The notes beneath the pieces were generated by a model. It had not been told where the DNA came from, made no database searches, and saw only the letters and a list, made by a program, of their open reading frames with translations. Source: Acidobacteriota bacterium (lineage in GTDB: Bacteria; Acidobacteriota; Thermoanaerobaculia; Gp7-AA8). From it: a stretch of DNA of 56,698 nucleotides. Position numbers and translations under genes: made by a program. The DNA lies in the NCBI GenBank assembly GCA_016184115.1, contig JACPDH010000085.1, positions 1-56,698 of the forward strand, written 5' to 3'. This document shows positions 46,807 through 55,278 of the stretch, in pieces (the first letter of the stretch is position 1; each line of letters opens with the position of its first letter).

Positions 46807-48675
46807 CTATGACCGTTGGCCGCTGGCCTGCCTCTCCACGAAGCCGTCGAACACTTCGAGCGCGAGGTCGGCGCGACCGAGAGGCGCAGAGACCTGGCAG
46901 CCGGCAACGTCGGGGCGCACGCGCTGAAGCACTTCGCGCGCGATCGCAATCCCTTCGTGCAGTGCATGCTCGCGGCTCTTCTCGTTGGCGATGCGCATCC
47001 GCTCGATGACGTCGTCGGGCACGGTGACCCCCGGAACTTCGTTATTCATGAACTGCGCGTTCCGGTAGCTGAGGAGCGGCCAGATTCCGACGACGACGGG
47101 GAGGTGCATCCACTCGATCCGGCGGAGGAAGCTCTCGAGCTGCGAAGCGTCAAAGACAGGTTGCGTGATCGCGTACTCGGCGCCCGCCTTCACTTTCCAA
47201 TCGAGGCGCGCAAGCTCGTGGTCGAGGTCGAGGTGTGCAGGGTTGACACCGACGCCGATCGTGAACGACGTCGGCTTGCCGAACGGGTTCCCGCCGAGGT
47301 CGAGTCCGCGGTTCATGAGGCTGACCATGTTGGTGAGGCCGATCGAGTCGATGTCGAAAACCGCGGTCGCCTCGGGGTAGGGGCCCATCTTGGGCGGATC
47401 GCCTGTGATGAGCAGCAAGTTATGGAGACCGAGGGCAGCGGCGCCTAACAGGTCGGAATGCATGCCGAGCAGATTGCGGTCGCGGCAGCAGTAGTGAAGT
47501 ACGGCCTCGACGCCGGCCGTTTGCTGGATCAGGAGGGCGACCGCCATCGCCCCCATCCGGTTTTGCGCGCGCGGACCGTCAGGAACATTGACGGCGTCGA
47601 TACCGGCGGCTTCGATGAGTCGCACGCTCTCGAGCATCCTGGCCGGGTCGGGACCCTTCGGCGGGACGATCTCGATCGTGGTTACGAACTCGCCGGTCGC
47701 GAGCTTCCTCCCCCACCGCGAGCGCTCCGCCATCGGAACCGGCTGCACGCCAGCCGCGCTCTCGTGGCGCTCGCGATCGACCGCGACGAGCTGGCGGCGT
47801 GGAGAGAGCGGGCGCACGCTGTCGGCAACGTACTTGATGTGCTCTGGCGTCGTCCCACAACAACCACCGATGTACTTCACCCCTTTCTGGATCAGTCGCT
47901 TCGCGTATCTGGCGACGTACTCCGGAGAGGCCATGTACATCTGGCGTCCATGGACCTCACGCGGAAGCCCTGCGTTAGGCTGGCACGAAATGCGCTTGTT
48001 CGTGACAGCGGCCATCTCCTCGATGGCGTCGAGCATGACATCGGGACCGACCGAACAGTTCAGGCCGATGACGTCGGCCTTTGTGGCGTCGAGGCGACGG
48101 GCAATCGCGCGCGGCGTGTCTCCATAGGTCGTCCGGCCATCCTGGCCGATCGTCATCTGCGCGATGATCGGAAGCGAGCAGATGTCGCGGATCGCAAGGA
48201 TTCCCTGTTCCATTTCGGCGATGTTCGAGATCGTTTCGAGAACGAAGACGTCAACGCCGCCCGACATCAGCGCCTTCGCCTGAATGCGAAACCAGTCGCG
48301 CGCTTCCTCGAGCCCCGTGGGGCCGTACGGCTCGAGCCGGATACCAAGCGGACCGATGGCCCCTGCGACGAAGACGCCGTCACCCGCCGCCTTGCGCGCA
48401 AGCTGCGCCCCTTTCTCGTTGATCGCGTCGAGCTCCTCGTTGAGCCCGAACGCACGAAGCTTGGGGACGTTTGCCCCGTAGGTGTTGGTCTCGATGATCT
48501 CGGCTCCGGAACGGACGTATTGCCGGTGCACGTCGAGCACGATCTCCGGATCGCGGAGGTTCAGCTCGTCGTAGCAGCGGTTGATGAACACGCCGCGCTG
48601 GTAGAGCATCGTTCCCATCGCTCCGTCGAAGAGGTAGATGTGCGAATCGGCGAGCGTCTGGATGAAGTCCTGCAT
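46807..48675 (-). CDS. Homocysteine S-methyltransferase / methylenetetrahydrofolate reductase fusion
   Basis: 622 residues (YitJ-type). The N-terminal domain (about 1-300) is a zinc-dependent homocysteine methyltransferase barrel: FDGAMGTMLYQRG, ETNTYGAN, and zinc Cys207 (GLNCSVG) and Cys272/Cys273 (GGCCGTTP). The C-terminal domain (about 325-610) is an FAD-dependent MTHFR: EIVPPKGPDP, NVPDGPRAQNRM, LLITGDPP and AITQPVFD. It lacks the cobalamin and activation domains of full MetH, so the methyl acceptor/donor partner is encoded elsewhere or the domain works alone. The ATG has AAGGA about 9 bases upstream. A SAM-II-like riboswitch and terminator precede it. The final codons and stop fall in a heptamer array, so the last ten residues (FVERQASGQRS) are repeat-derived. 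Confidence 0.93.
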   Translation of the reverse strand: MQDFIQTLADSHIYLFDGAMGTMLYQRGVFINRCYDELNLRDPEIVLDVHRQYVRSGAEIIETNTYGANVPKLRAFGLNEELDAINEKGAQLARKAAGDGVFVAGAIGPLGIRLEPYGPTGLEEARDWFRIQAKALMSGGVDVFVLETISNIAEMEQGILAIRDICSLPIIAQMTIGQDGRTTYGDTPRAIARRLDATKADVIGLNCSVGPDVMLDAIEEMAAVTNKRISCQPNAGLPREVHGRQMYMASPEYVARYAKRLIQKGVKYIGGCCGTTPEHIKYVADSVRPLSPRRQLVAVDRERHESAAGVQPVPMAERSRWGRKLATGEFVTTIEIVPPKGPDPARMLESVRLIEAAGIDAVNVPDGPRAQNRMGAMAVALLIQQTAGVEAVLHYCCRDRNLLGMHSDLLGAAALGLHNLLLITGDPPKMGPYPEATAVFDIDSIGLTNMVSLMNRGLDLGGNPFGKPTSFTIGVGVNPAHLDLDHELARLDWKVKAGAEYAITQPVFDASQLESFLRRIEWMHLPVVVGIWPLLSYRNAQFMNNEVPGVTVPDDVIERMRIANEKSREHALHEGIAIAREVLQRVRPDVAGCQVSAPLGRADLALEVFDGFVERQASGQRS

Positions 48676-48700
48676 GTCGTACCGTCCTTCGACTCCGCGA

Positions 48701-48730
48701 AAAGAAAAACGCCCCGCGGAAAACGGGGCG
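48701..48730 (-). terminator. Intrinsic terminator in the leader of the methyltransferase gene
   Basis: On the minus strand a CGCCCCG/CGGGGCG stem with a short TTTTCCG-type loop (48730-48710) is followed by a run of T (48709-48701). It lies between the SAM-II-like aptamer and the start codon at 48675, so it would stop transcription before the gene. This is where an expression platform is expected. Confidence 0.85.
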
Positions 48731-48747
48731 TTGGGAAAAGACTTCCT

Positions 48748-48807
48748 TCCGCAGCGTCTTTAGCTTTTTTTAGGCTGGTTGCAAGCGGCCCCAAATCAAT
48801 CCAGCTG
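48748..48807 (-). promoter_or_regulatory. SAM-II-like riboswitch aptamer
   Basis: Read on the minus strand, P1 GCTGG (48805-48801) pairs with CCAGC (48778-48774). The 22-base loop holds the diagnostic GATTT, CCGCTTGCAA pattern. After P1 come an A-rich stretch and AGCTAAAGA. The loop CCGC (48788-48785) can pair with GCGG (48752-48749) to make the H-type pseudoknot. These features match the SAM-II consensus (loop CCG..UGCA, then GCUAAA, then CGG). Gene context (homocysteine methylation to methionine) and the terminator directly after it agree. SAM-V, which has a similar core, is the main alternative. Confidence 0.8.
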
Positions 48808-48852
48808 ACAACAATGTAGGCCCTGCGTGAGGGGTGTGTCAAACGGGCGGGG

Positions 48853-49013
48853 AAGTTGGTTGTTGGTTGTTAGTTGTTAGTTGTTAGTCGCGCGTCGCGG
48901 GGTGCTCGAATCGCCCGTCGCCGGTGCGCTTGATGGAACGGAACCACGCCACGCGTTTCTCCCGTCCAGCTCGCGTCGCCGGTCCAACAACCAACAACTA
49001 ACAACTAACAACC
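48853..49013. repeat. Facing heptamer arrays of GTTAGTT/GTTGGTT units
   Basis: Five units (TTGGTTG, TTGGTTG, TTAGTTG, TTAGTTG, TTAGTCG) occupy 48855-48889. Inverted units (CAACAAC, CAACTAA) occupy 48985-49013. About 95 bases separate them. The pair lies between the TPR gene's stop (49023) and the riboswitch leader. Same architecture as the AGTCCTN pairs but an unrelated word. Confidence 0.85.
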
Positions 49014-49022
49014 TGCGCCCCC

Positions 49023-49940
49023 CTAGTCGATGCTCTCGTAGAAGTTCCTCACGCGCGGCGAGAAGTACTTCGCACTGAGCCGCAACGAGGGCCTCAGCTG
49101 GCGCGCGCGGCGGAACGCCTCTTCCGCGCCGCTCTTCATCGTCGTGCTCGATTCACCCGAAAGGATCCATGCGTTGTACTTCGACGCGCCGAGGAAGGCC
49201 CAGATCATCGGATTCGACTCCTGCTCCTTGCTGAGCAGATCGAGTGCGATCTCACTTCTCTGAAAGTCGCCTCTGAAGTACGAGCCGAGCGCATCACGCA
49301 CCTTCGCCTTGAGTGCAGCTGAGTCGCCTACCGGCCCGGTCGGCTGCTGCTGTAGAACCTGTTGTGGCGGCCGGACCGGTTGCTGCTGTGGAACCTGCTG
49401 CGGCGGCCGCGTCGGTTGCTGTTGCGGCGGTTGTTGCGGTGGCTGCTGCGCCGGCCGCGTCGGCTGTTGTTGTGGTTGCTGCTGCTGTGGCTGCTGCTGC
49501 GGCGGCTGTTGAGGCTGCTGCTGTGGCTGTTGTTGCGGTTGCTGCTGCGGTTGCTGCTGCGGCGTGCTGTAGCGCATCCGGTCTTCAGCGCGGAGCACCC
49601 ACGAATCAGGCGTTCCGAGGTTGATGCGCCCCACGCCCAGGGCCTTCTGCAGATCGTCGATCGCCTCGGGATAATTGCCGAGATTGAAGTACGCGATACC
49701 GCGGTAGTAGTAAGGGTGATAAGGGAAGAAGTTCGCGCCGTAGCTCCGTTCCCGCCTGTTCTCCCTGGGGTTCTTCTTGATCGCATCGGTCATTTTCGCG
49801 ATGACCGTATTCCACTCTTTCGACTCGACGGCCTTGAGGCCCTCGTCGTACGACTCGTAAAACTCCTTCGCCGACGCGACGCTGCTTCCGAAGAGCGCAA
49901 TGACGATGGCGAGAACGAGGGTGCGGAGTGCGCGTCTCAT
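49023..49940 (-). CDS. Exported TPR protein with a long Gln/Pro repeat
   Basis: 305 residues. Signal peptide MRRALRTLVLAIVIALFGSSVASA. A TPR-like region (about 25-110: YDEGLKAVESKEWNTVIAKM, YYRGIAYFNLGNYPEAIDDLQKAL) is followed by about 75 residues made mostly of QQQP, QQP and PTRPPQQ units (about 126-200). A second helical repeat region (DALGSYFRGDFQRSEIALDLLSKEQ..., ASKYNAWILSG) closes the protein. The Gln/Pro tract is unlikely to be folded and may be a flexible spacer or a length-variable segment. Its ATG overlaps the kinase stop (ATGA), so it is translationally coupled to that kinase and probably works with it. Confidence 0.88.
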   Translation of the reverse strand: MRRALRTLVLAIVIALFGSSVASAKEFYESYDEGLKAVESKEWNTVIAKMTDAIKKNPRENRRERSYGANFFPYHPYYYRGIAYFNLGNYPEAIDDLQKALGVGRINLGTPDSWVLRAEDRMRYSTPQQQPQQQPQQQPQQQPQQPPQQQPQQQQPQQQPTRPAQQPPQQPPQQQPTRPPQQVPQQQPVRPPQQVLQQQPTGPVGDSAALKAKVRDALGSYFRGDFQRSEIALDLLSKEQESNPMIWAFLGASKYNAWILSGESSTTMKSGAEEAFRRARQLRPSLRLSAKYFSPRVRNFYESID

Positions 49941-51745
49941 GGTTTGACCACCTCGTCGACGAGCTGGTCAAGGTTCACCTTCAGCTCCTGCGGATCGATG
50001 CGCGCCTCTTTTCCTGCTTCGATACTGACCTCGCGGGTCCAGGTCGTACCCGACGAATCTTCGAAGGTAAATCGGTAGCGCCCGGGATCGAGCTCGGCAC
50101 GAAGTGGAACGCTCGTCTGGGAGAGAGCGACAGCCTTGTTCGTGTCGACATTCTGCGCGGTGACCTTTTCACCGTACGGGCTCGTCATGAGGACGACTCC
50201 GCGCGAGGCGACTGGAACGACCGTAGTCGCAGTCGTGTCGGTCGACGACCCCGTATCTGGCTTGAGGAAGAACCATGCGCCGACGATTACGACGACGAGA
50301 ACTGCGGCGATGCCGGCGATCAGCGCGAGCTTGCTCTTCGACGCCTCGCCCTGAATCGTGACGCGACGCTCGACGAGCGTAGGTTCGGCGCCCGCGACCG
50401 TCGAGGGCGCGCCGCCCCACGTCTGGCGTCCCTCGACGACCGTGGGGGCGCTGCCTGAGACCTGGTCGGCGACGGTGGCCATCGGCATGCCCGCGCGCTC
50501 GACCACGGTCGGCTGTGCGCCGGTGCTACCGGTCGCGACGTGGTCGACGACGGTCGCCCCTCCCGAAAAGGTCGATGGCCGGTCGGTAACGGTCGCTCCA
50601 CCGGGAAAGGTCTGCGGCACGTCGGCAACCGTGCCGGTATCGACGCGGGTCGCCGGCGCGCCTGGGCGGCCTGGCACGGTCGAGCCGAGTGTCGGGCTCG
50701 TACCCGTGCTCCTCACTTTTCCGCCCGCCGTGCGCCCCGAGAGGGTCGCTAGCTTCTGGTTGAAGTCGACCGCATCAGCCGGCAGGGCGTCGCGCACCGC
50801 TTCGAGGTCGTTCACCATGTCGGACGCGGAGTGATAGCGGGCGTTGCGGTCTTTTTCGAGAGCGCGCATCACGATGCGCTCGAGCGTTTCGTTCACCCGC
50901 GCTTCGGCATTGATCTGCGAGATCGGCGACGGCTTCTCGGTGACGTGCTTGAGAATGTAGCCCTGCGGGTTCGTCGCGACGAACGGAGCACGGCCCGCGA
51001 GCATCTCGTAAAGCACGATGCCGTAAGAATAAATGTCGCTTCGCGGGTCGATGTGCTCGTCTTCCTTGAGAAAGCCGGCCTGCTCGGGTGAGGCGTACTT
51101 GAGCTTCCCGACGAACATGCCGGTCTGCGTCAGCCCCTGTCCTCCCTCCCCTTCGGAGAGCTGCTTGGCGATGCCGAAGTCGATGACCTTCGCGAGAAGT
51201 TTCCCGTGATGATCGGTCGACAGCATGATGTTCTCGGGGGAGATGTCGCGGTGGATCAACCCCATCTGATGCAAATGCTCGAGGCCATTGAGCGCCTGGA
51301 TCGAGATCTCCGTGGCGAAGCGCTGCGACACGGGTCCGTTGCCGGCGACCCACTTTTGAATGTTCGTGCCGTCGATGTACTCCCACACCATGTAGTAGGA
51401 GCCGTCTTCGAGAGTGGAAAAGTCGTAGAGCATCGCAAGATTGCGATGCTTGATCATGGTCGAGGTGCGAGCTTCCTGGAGAAATCGCTGAAGCGACTGG
51501 TCGTCCGATGCGATGTTGGCGCGCATGATCTTGATCACGCGCTCTTCGTTGAGGTGGATGTGGCGAACCTTGAAGATCTCCCCCATTCCTCCGACGCCTA
51601 GGCGTTCGAGGATCTGGTACTTGCCGTCGATCAGCCGCGTCGAGTAGGTCCGCTGAAAGTGCGTGACTCTCTCTCCGCAGTTGGGGCACTGCTCAGCGGC
51701 GCCGTCGAAAGACGCCTGGCAGCGCAAGCATCGGATTTCCGCCAT
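49937..51745 (-). CDS. Transmembrane Ser/Thr kinase with zinc ribbon and PEGA domain
   Basis: 602 residues. N-terminal zinc ribbon (C6, C9, C20, C23). Kinase domain about 43-320: glycine loop LGVGGMGEIF, Lys72 in VIKIM, catalytic HRDISPEN with D167, IDFG with D189. A low-complexity linker (about 340-470) repeats TVVE/TVAD-type Thr/Val/Pro units. TM at about 472-494, then a periplasmic PEGA-like domain (VPLRAELDPGRYRFTFEDSSGTTWTREVSIEAG). The cytosolic kinase thus senses through an outside PEGA domain or carries signals outward. HRDIS replaces the more usual HRDIK, a change seen in a number of bacterial kinases. GGAG 7 bases before the ATG. Confidence 0.93.
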   Translation of the reverse strand: MAEIRCLRCQASFDGAAEQCPNCGERVTHFQRTYSTRLIDGKYQILERLGVGGMGEIFKVRHIHLNEERVIKIMRANIASDDQSLQRFLQEARTSTMIKHRNLAMLYDFSTLEDGSYYMVWEYIDGTNIQKWVAGNGPVSQRFATEISIQALNGLEHLHQMGLIHRDISPENIMLSTDHHGKLLAKVIDFGIAKQLSEGEGGQGLTQTGMFVGKLKYASPEQAGFLKEDEHIDPRSDIYSYGIVLYEMLAGRAPFVATNPQGYILKHVTEKPSPISQINAEARVNETLERIVMRALEKDRNARYHSASDMVNDLEAVRDALPADAVDFNQKLATLSGRTAGGKVRSTGTSPTLGSTVPGRPGAPATRVDTGTVADVPQTFPGGATVTDRPSTFSGGATVVDHVATGSTGAQPTVVERAGMPMATVADQVSGSAPTVVEGRQTWGGAPSTVAGAEPTLVERRVTIQGEASKSKLALIAGIAAVLVVVIVGAWFFLKPDTGSSTDTTATTVVPVASRGVVLMTSPYGEKVTAQNVDTNKAVALSQTSVPLRAELDPGRYRFTFEDSSGTTWTREVSIEAGKEARIDPQELKVNLDQLVDEVVKP

Positions 51746-51791
51746 CGATAGTCTCCGAAGGGGGAGATCTTACCCGTTTTGACGACTCATT

Positions 51792-53021
51792 TCATGTCGC
51801 CAGTGACTTGACGACGTAGCTGCAAGTCGGGTCGGCACCGAATCGAATCACGTCGCCGTCGTTGACGTTGGAGCGATCGACCCGGTTGTTATTGACGAAT
51901 GTGCCGTTAGCCGACTTCAGGTCTTCCACCGCGAGCTGTCCTCCCGCGAGCAGGAAGCGCGCATGGCGGCGCGAGACTGCCGGGTGGGCGAGAACGATGC
52001 CGCAGGAGCGGTCGCGGCCGACGAGCGCATCGTCACCCGGGATTTCGTGCATCTCTGAGCCGTTGGTATGGACGATCTGCCAGCGGAGCGCGGCGGGCGG
52101 AGAGAGTTTCGCGGTCGGGGCGGCTGGGGGGACGAGGCGCGGGCCAAGCGGGCGGATCGCCACCCATTCCTCGAGCGCCTCGAAGAACTCGCGCGCGCTC
52201 GCGTAGCGCTTCGCCTGATCGGGCTCCATCGCACGAAGGACGATTCCCTCGAGCTCTTTGTCGATCTCGGGGCGAGTCGAGGAGGGAAGCGCCTTTTCCC
52301 CACGATAGATCGCGTCGATCAGCTTCGGCAGCGACCTGCTGTTGAACGGAAGCGCGCCGGTGAGCATCTCGTACAGGACGACGCCGCTCGAGTAGACGTC
52401 GCTCTTCGAGCCGGCGTCCTTCGGCTCGCGAATCTGCTCGGGCGACATGTAGTGCGGCGTTCCGAGGAGGAATCCCGACTTGGTGAGAACGGTCTGTCCC
52501 TGCCCTCCGCCGGAGCCCTCCCGCATCTTGGCAATGCCAAAGTCGGTCACCTTCACGAAGCCGTTAGGCTGAAAGATCAGGTTCGCAGGCTTGATGTCGC
52601 GATGGACGATATTTCTGTTGTGCGCGTAGACGAGCGCCTCGAGCAGGCACTGCGTAATCGTCACCGCGGTCTCGACCGGGAGCTGCTTCTTGTCGGCGAG
52701 CAGCTTGTCGACCGGAGCCCCTTCGACGAACTCCATGACGAGGACCGCACCCGTATCGCGCGCGATGAACTCGAAGAAGCGAGTGATGTAGCGGTGCCGG
52801 AGCTTCGAGAGAATCTGCGCTTCCTTGAGAAACCGCTTCTTCGCCGTCGCCTCGTTCGCGAGCTCCTCGCTCATGACCTTGAGCACGACCCGGAAATCCT
52901 CCGGGAGCAGCTCATTCCGCGTCAGGGTGCGACCGACGAAGACGGTCGACATTCCTCCTTCACCGAGCTCGCGCTCGACGCGGTAGTTGCCGACCACCGA
53001 TCCGATGAATGACTCGCTCAT
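51792..53021 (-). CDS. Cytosolic Ser/Thr kinase with C-terminal FHA domain
   Basis: 409 residues. Kinase domain about 10-280 with LGEGGMSTVF, Lys48, HRDIKPANL (D142), TDFG (D160), GTPHYMSPEQ and SDVYSSGVVLYEML, all residues needed for activity. A short Pro/Ala linker leads to an FHA domain (about 330-405) with LVGRDRSCGIVL, AVSRRHARF and SANGTFVNN, which binds phosphothreonine. No TM. The FHA tail could bind its own autophosphorylated loop or phosphorylated partners in the cluster. The ATG overlaps the preceding FHA gene's stop (ATGA). Confidence 0.95.
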   Translation of the reverse strand: MSESFIGSVVGNYRVERELGEGGMSTVFVGRTLTRNELLPEDFRVVLKVMSEELANEATAKKRFLKEAQILSKLRHRYITRFFEFIARDTGAVLVMEFVEGAPVDKLLADKKQLPVETAVTITQCLLEALVYAHNRNIVHRDIKPANLIFQPNGFVKVTDFGIAKMREGSGGGQGQTVLTKSGFLLGTPHYMSPEQIREPKDAGSKSDVYSSGVVLYEMLTGALPFNSRSLPKLIDAIYRGEKALPSSTRPEIDKELEGIVLRAMEPDQAKRYASAREFFEALEEWVAIRPLGPRLVPPAAPTAKLSPPAALRWQIVHTNGSEMHEIPGDDALVGRDRSCGIVLAHPAVSRRHARFLLAGGQLAVEDLKSANGTFVNNNRVDRSNVNDGDVIRFGADPTCSYVVKSLAT

Positions 53022-53608
53022 CGATCCTGAACCCCGTCATCCCAGCGAAACCGGTCATCGAGCAGCGAAACGAAGAGGAACTTGTGGCGGCCGACGGTGA
53101 CGACGTCGCGGTCGACGAGATCCCGTCGCGGTTCGAGCTCGACTTCGTTGACGTACGTCCCGTTCGTCGAGTTGTGGTCCATGAGAATGTAGCGCCCTTC
53201 TTCAGGGCGGTAGACGAGATCGGCGTGGTGTCCGGATGCCTGCTCGTCGTTGATATAGACGTCGCACTTGCGGTCGCGGCCGAGGGTGTTGCGGCCGACG
53301 CGGACCACGAATGACTCCCCTTTCGCCGCACCCTCGAGGCAGACGAGCCACCCCGCGGTGTAGCGCGCGTGTTCGGCTTCGCCCGCGACTTCGACTTTCG
53401 CCGCGCTCACGGTGCGCTCGACGGGGGGAGGAACCGAAGGGAGCGGCGCCGCGGCGGGGCGTGGCGCCGGTGGCTCCCGACGCACGTGCGAATCGATTCG
53501 CGAGGTCTTCGGCCCTTCGGCCGGCGCCCCTTTCACCGGTGGACAGTAGGGACAGATGTCCCAGGACTCGTCGATGAAATGCCCATTCTTGCAGCGCTTG
53601 TCGGCCAA
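53018..53608 (-). CDS. Zinc-ribbon FHA-domain protein
   Basis: 196 residues. N-terminal Cys/His zinc ribbon-like KRCKNGHFIDESWDICPYCPP, a Pro/Ala-rich linker (about 25-75), then an FHA domain (about 95-185) with NTLGRDRKCDVYIND and NSTNGTYVNEVELE. The usual SxxH loop reads ASGHHADL, so the phospho-binding Arg nearby is the typical GR Arg only. TTG at 53608 appears to be the start, with GTGAGGG just upstream, and lies four bases after the pseudoprotease stop. Likely a phospho-dependent adaptor for the two kinases. Confidence 0.88.
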   Translation of the reverse strand: MADKRCKNGHFIDESWDICPYCPPVKGAPAEGPKTSRIDSHVRREPPAPRPAAAPLPSVPPPVERTVSAAKVEVAGEAEHARYTAGWLVCLEGAAKGESFVVRVGRNTLGRDRKCDVYINDEQASGHHADLVYRPEEGRYILMDHNSTNGTYVNEVELEPRRDLVDRDVVTVGRHKFLFVSLLDDRFRWDDGVQDR

Positions 53609-53612
53609 ACCC

Positions 53613-55241
53613 TCACCCCTCGAACGCGACAGTCACCGCGTTCGCTCCTCCGAAGTAGATTATGTCACCATCCTTCAGGATTCTCCTGTCGATCTTCCGG
53701 CCGTTGACCCACGTCCCGTTCGCGGAACCGCGGTCGACGAGCGCAATTCCTTCGACATCCTCGGCGATCTCTGCGTGCAGGCGCGAGACCTTCGGATGCT
53801 CGAACAGTACGTCGCTCGAGCGCGCCTCACGGCCGATGACAAGCAGTGGTCCCGAGAGGAAGATCCTCTCGCCCTTGCGAGCGCCAGAGACGATGACGAA
53901 ACTCCCGAGCGACGGGCCGCGCGTCTCGGCCGAGCGGCCGCGCGGCATCGCCTCGGTCTCGCAACGAACCTCCGGGATTTCCACGTTCGGCTTCCTGCTC
54001 GAACCGCGCCGGAGCAAGGCGTAAGCAAGGATCGCGAGGATCGCGAGCGCCGCGATGATGCCGACGGGAATCGCAATACGCACGACGCGCTCGGATTCGC
54101 GCTCGTGTTTCGCCGCCTCACCGCGGAGTCGGACGAGGTCGGGAAACGACGGAAAGAGCCGGTCGGCGGCGGCGAGCTTCTCTCCCGCGGAGGCCCAGTC
54201 ACCTCTCTCCGCGGAGTCGAGCGCCTGCGCGTAGGTTTCCTGGAACGCTCCGCGGTCACTGCTCGTCACGCCGCGGCTCGCGAGCATCACGACGATCGCG
54301 TCTGCAGAGACCACGAGCTTCTTTCGATCTCCACCCGTGCGGATAGCGACGCCGATCACGCCGCCATGATCGCGATCGATCGCGGGCCCGCCCGAGTAGC
54401 CTTCATAGACGGCCGCGTTCGTCTCGAGGAGCGCGAGGTCACCGGAGCCTTGCGGGGAGCCGACGACCTCACCGGGATTGAACGCGGCGTCGAGCTCTGC
54501 GTCCTGCGACTCCCAACCGAGGAGCGGACCGTCGCCGCGCGTTGCGACGGCGGGAAAGCCGACGACCCAGAGGCGCGTGCCCGGCTTGGGCCTGGCCCCG
54601 GCGGCAAGCTCGAGCGACGGAAGGTTGCGCCGATCGACGCGCAGGAGGGCGATGCTCGGGGAGCCGCTTGCGAGCTCCGCCGATTCCGCCTCACGTTGAT
54701 AGGCGAGCGCGGCACCGTTGGCGAGCTCGACCGCGTCGACGACGCGCACAGAGTCGACGGTGCCCGCAAGCGCAAGCTGCTCGACGGCGAGACCGATCGT
54801 CCCCGCACGCAACGCGGCGTCGAGCGCCTCGTCCTCGAAGTGTCGTTCGAGGGCGGCGCGCGCGCCGTTGCGGCGCAGCTCGCTTTCGATGGCGACCCGA
54901 TCGCTCAGTAAGCGCGGGCCGCGGGCGTCGGTCACGATCCATCCATCGGGATGAACGATGAAGCCGCTCGATGACCCTCCGGCGCCAGTCTCAACCTCGC
55001 CGGAAGCGACTGGCCGGCGCAGCGATTCGGCGGGTCGCGCGAGTCTCAGCGACGCCGCGGAGCGCTCGATGTCGGCCGTGCTCCAGGAAAACGTGCCCGT
55101 GGCGTAGGACGAAACGCGGACGACTCCGGGGCGCGATTCGAGGGTTCGACGACGGTCGCGATCGAGGCGCGGAAGTTCGCCGAGGCAACCTGAAATGAGG
55201 AGTGCCGCGAGTAGTGCCGCACTCGTTCGTTTCGCGAGCAT
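53613..55241 (-). CDS. Lipoprotein-anchored trypsin-like pseudoprotease with TM and FHA domain
   Basis: 542 residues. Signal with lipobox ISGC (Cys19). An extracytoplasmic DegP-like domain covers about 85-320. The usual TNAH catalytic His position reads TDAR (R107), the catalytic Asp position reads SIALLRVD with S196, while Ser283 in GYSGGPAI is kept. So two of three triad residues are replaced. A helical TPR-like region (about 335-385) precedes a TM (about 388-410), and an FHA domain (about 450-540: VIGREARSSDVLFEHPKVSRLHAEI, GSANGTWVNG) ends the chain in the cytosol. M at 55241 is chosen for its signal peptide; a longer frame to 55307 overlaps the phosphatase gene. Confidence 0.85.
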   Translation of the reverse strand: MLAKRTSAALLAALLISGCLGELPRLDRDRRRTLESRPGVVRVSSYATGTFSWSTADIERSAASLRLARPAESLRRPVASGEVETGAGGSSSGFIVHPDGWIVTDARGPRLLSDRVAIESELRRNGARAALERHFEDEALDAALRAGTIGLAVEQLALAGTVDSVRVVDAVELANGAALAYQREAESAELASGSPSIALLRVDRRNLPSLELAAGARPKPGTRLWVVGFPAVATRGDGPLLGWESQDAELDAAFNPGEVVGSPQGSGDLALLETNAAVYEGYSGGPAIDRDHGGVIGVAIRTGGDRKKLVVSADAIVVMLASRGVTSSDRGAFQETYAQALDSAERGDWASAGEKLAAADRLFPSFPDLVRLRGEAAKHERESERVVRIAIPVGIIAALAILAILAYALLRRGSSRKPNVEIPEVRCETEAMPRGRSAETRGPSLGSFVIVSGARKGERIFLSGPLLVIGREARSSDVLFEHPKVSRLHAEIAEDVEGIALVDRGSANGTWVNGRKIDRRILKDGDIIYFGGANAVTVAFEG

Positions 55242-55278
55242 CTGCGAGTTCCCGGCCGGCCGCCGCCGGCGTCCCCGT

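Noticed and set aside
46401-46967. Minus-strand frame across the BIME-like element
   Set aside because: The hairpin repeats themselves keep the frame open; the peptide is repeat-derived.
47458-48819. 453-codon plus-strand frame opposite the methyltransferase fusion
   Set aside because: Shadow composition, and it runs through the riboswitch and terminator.
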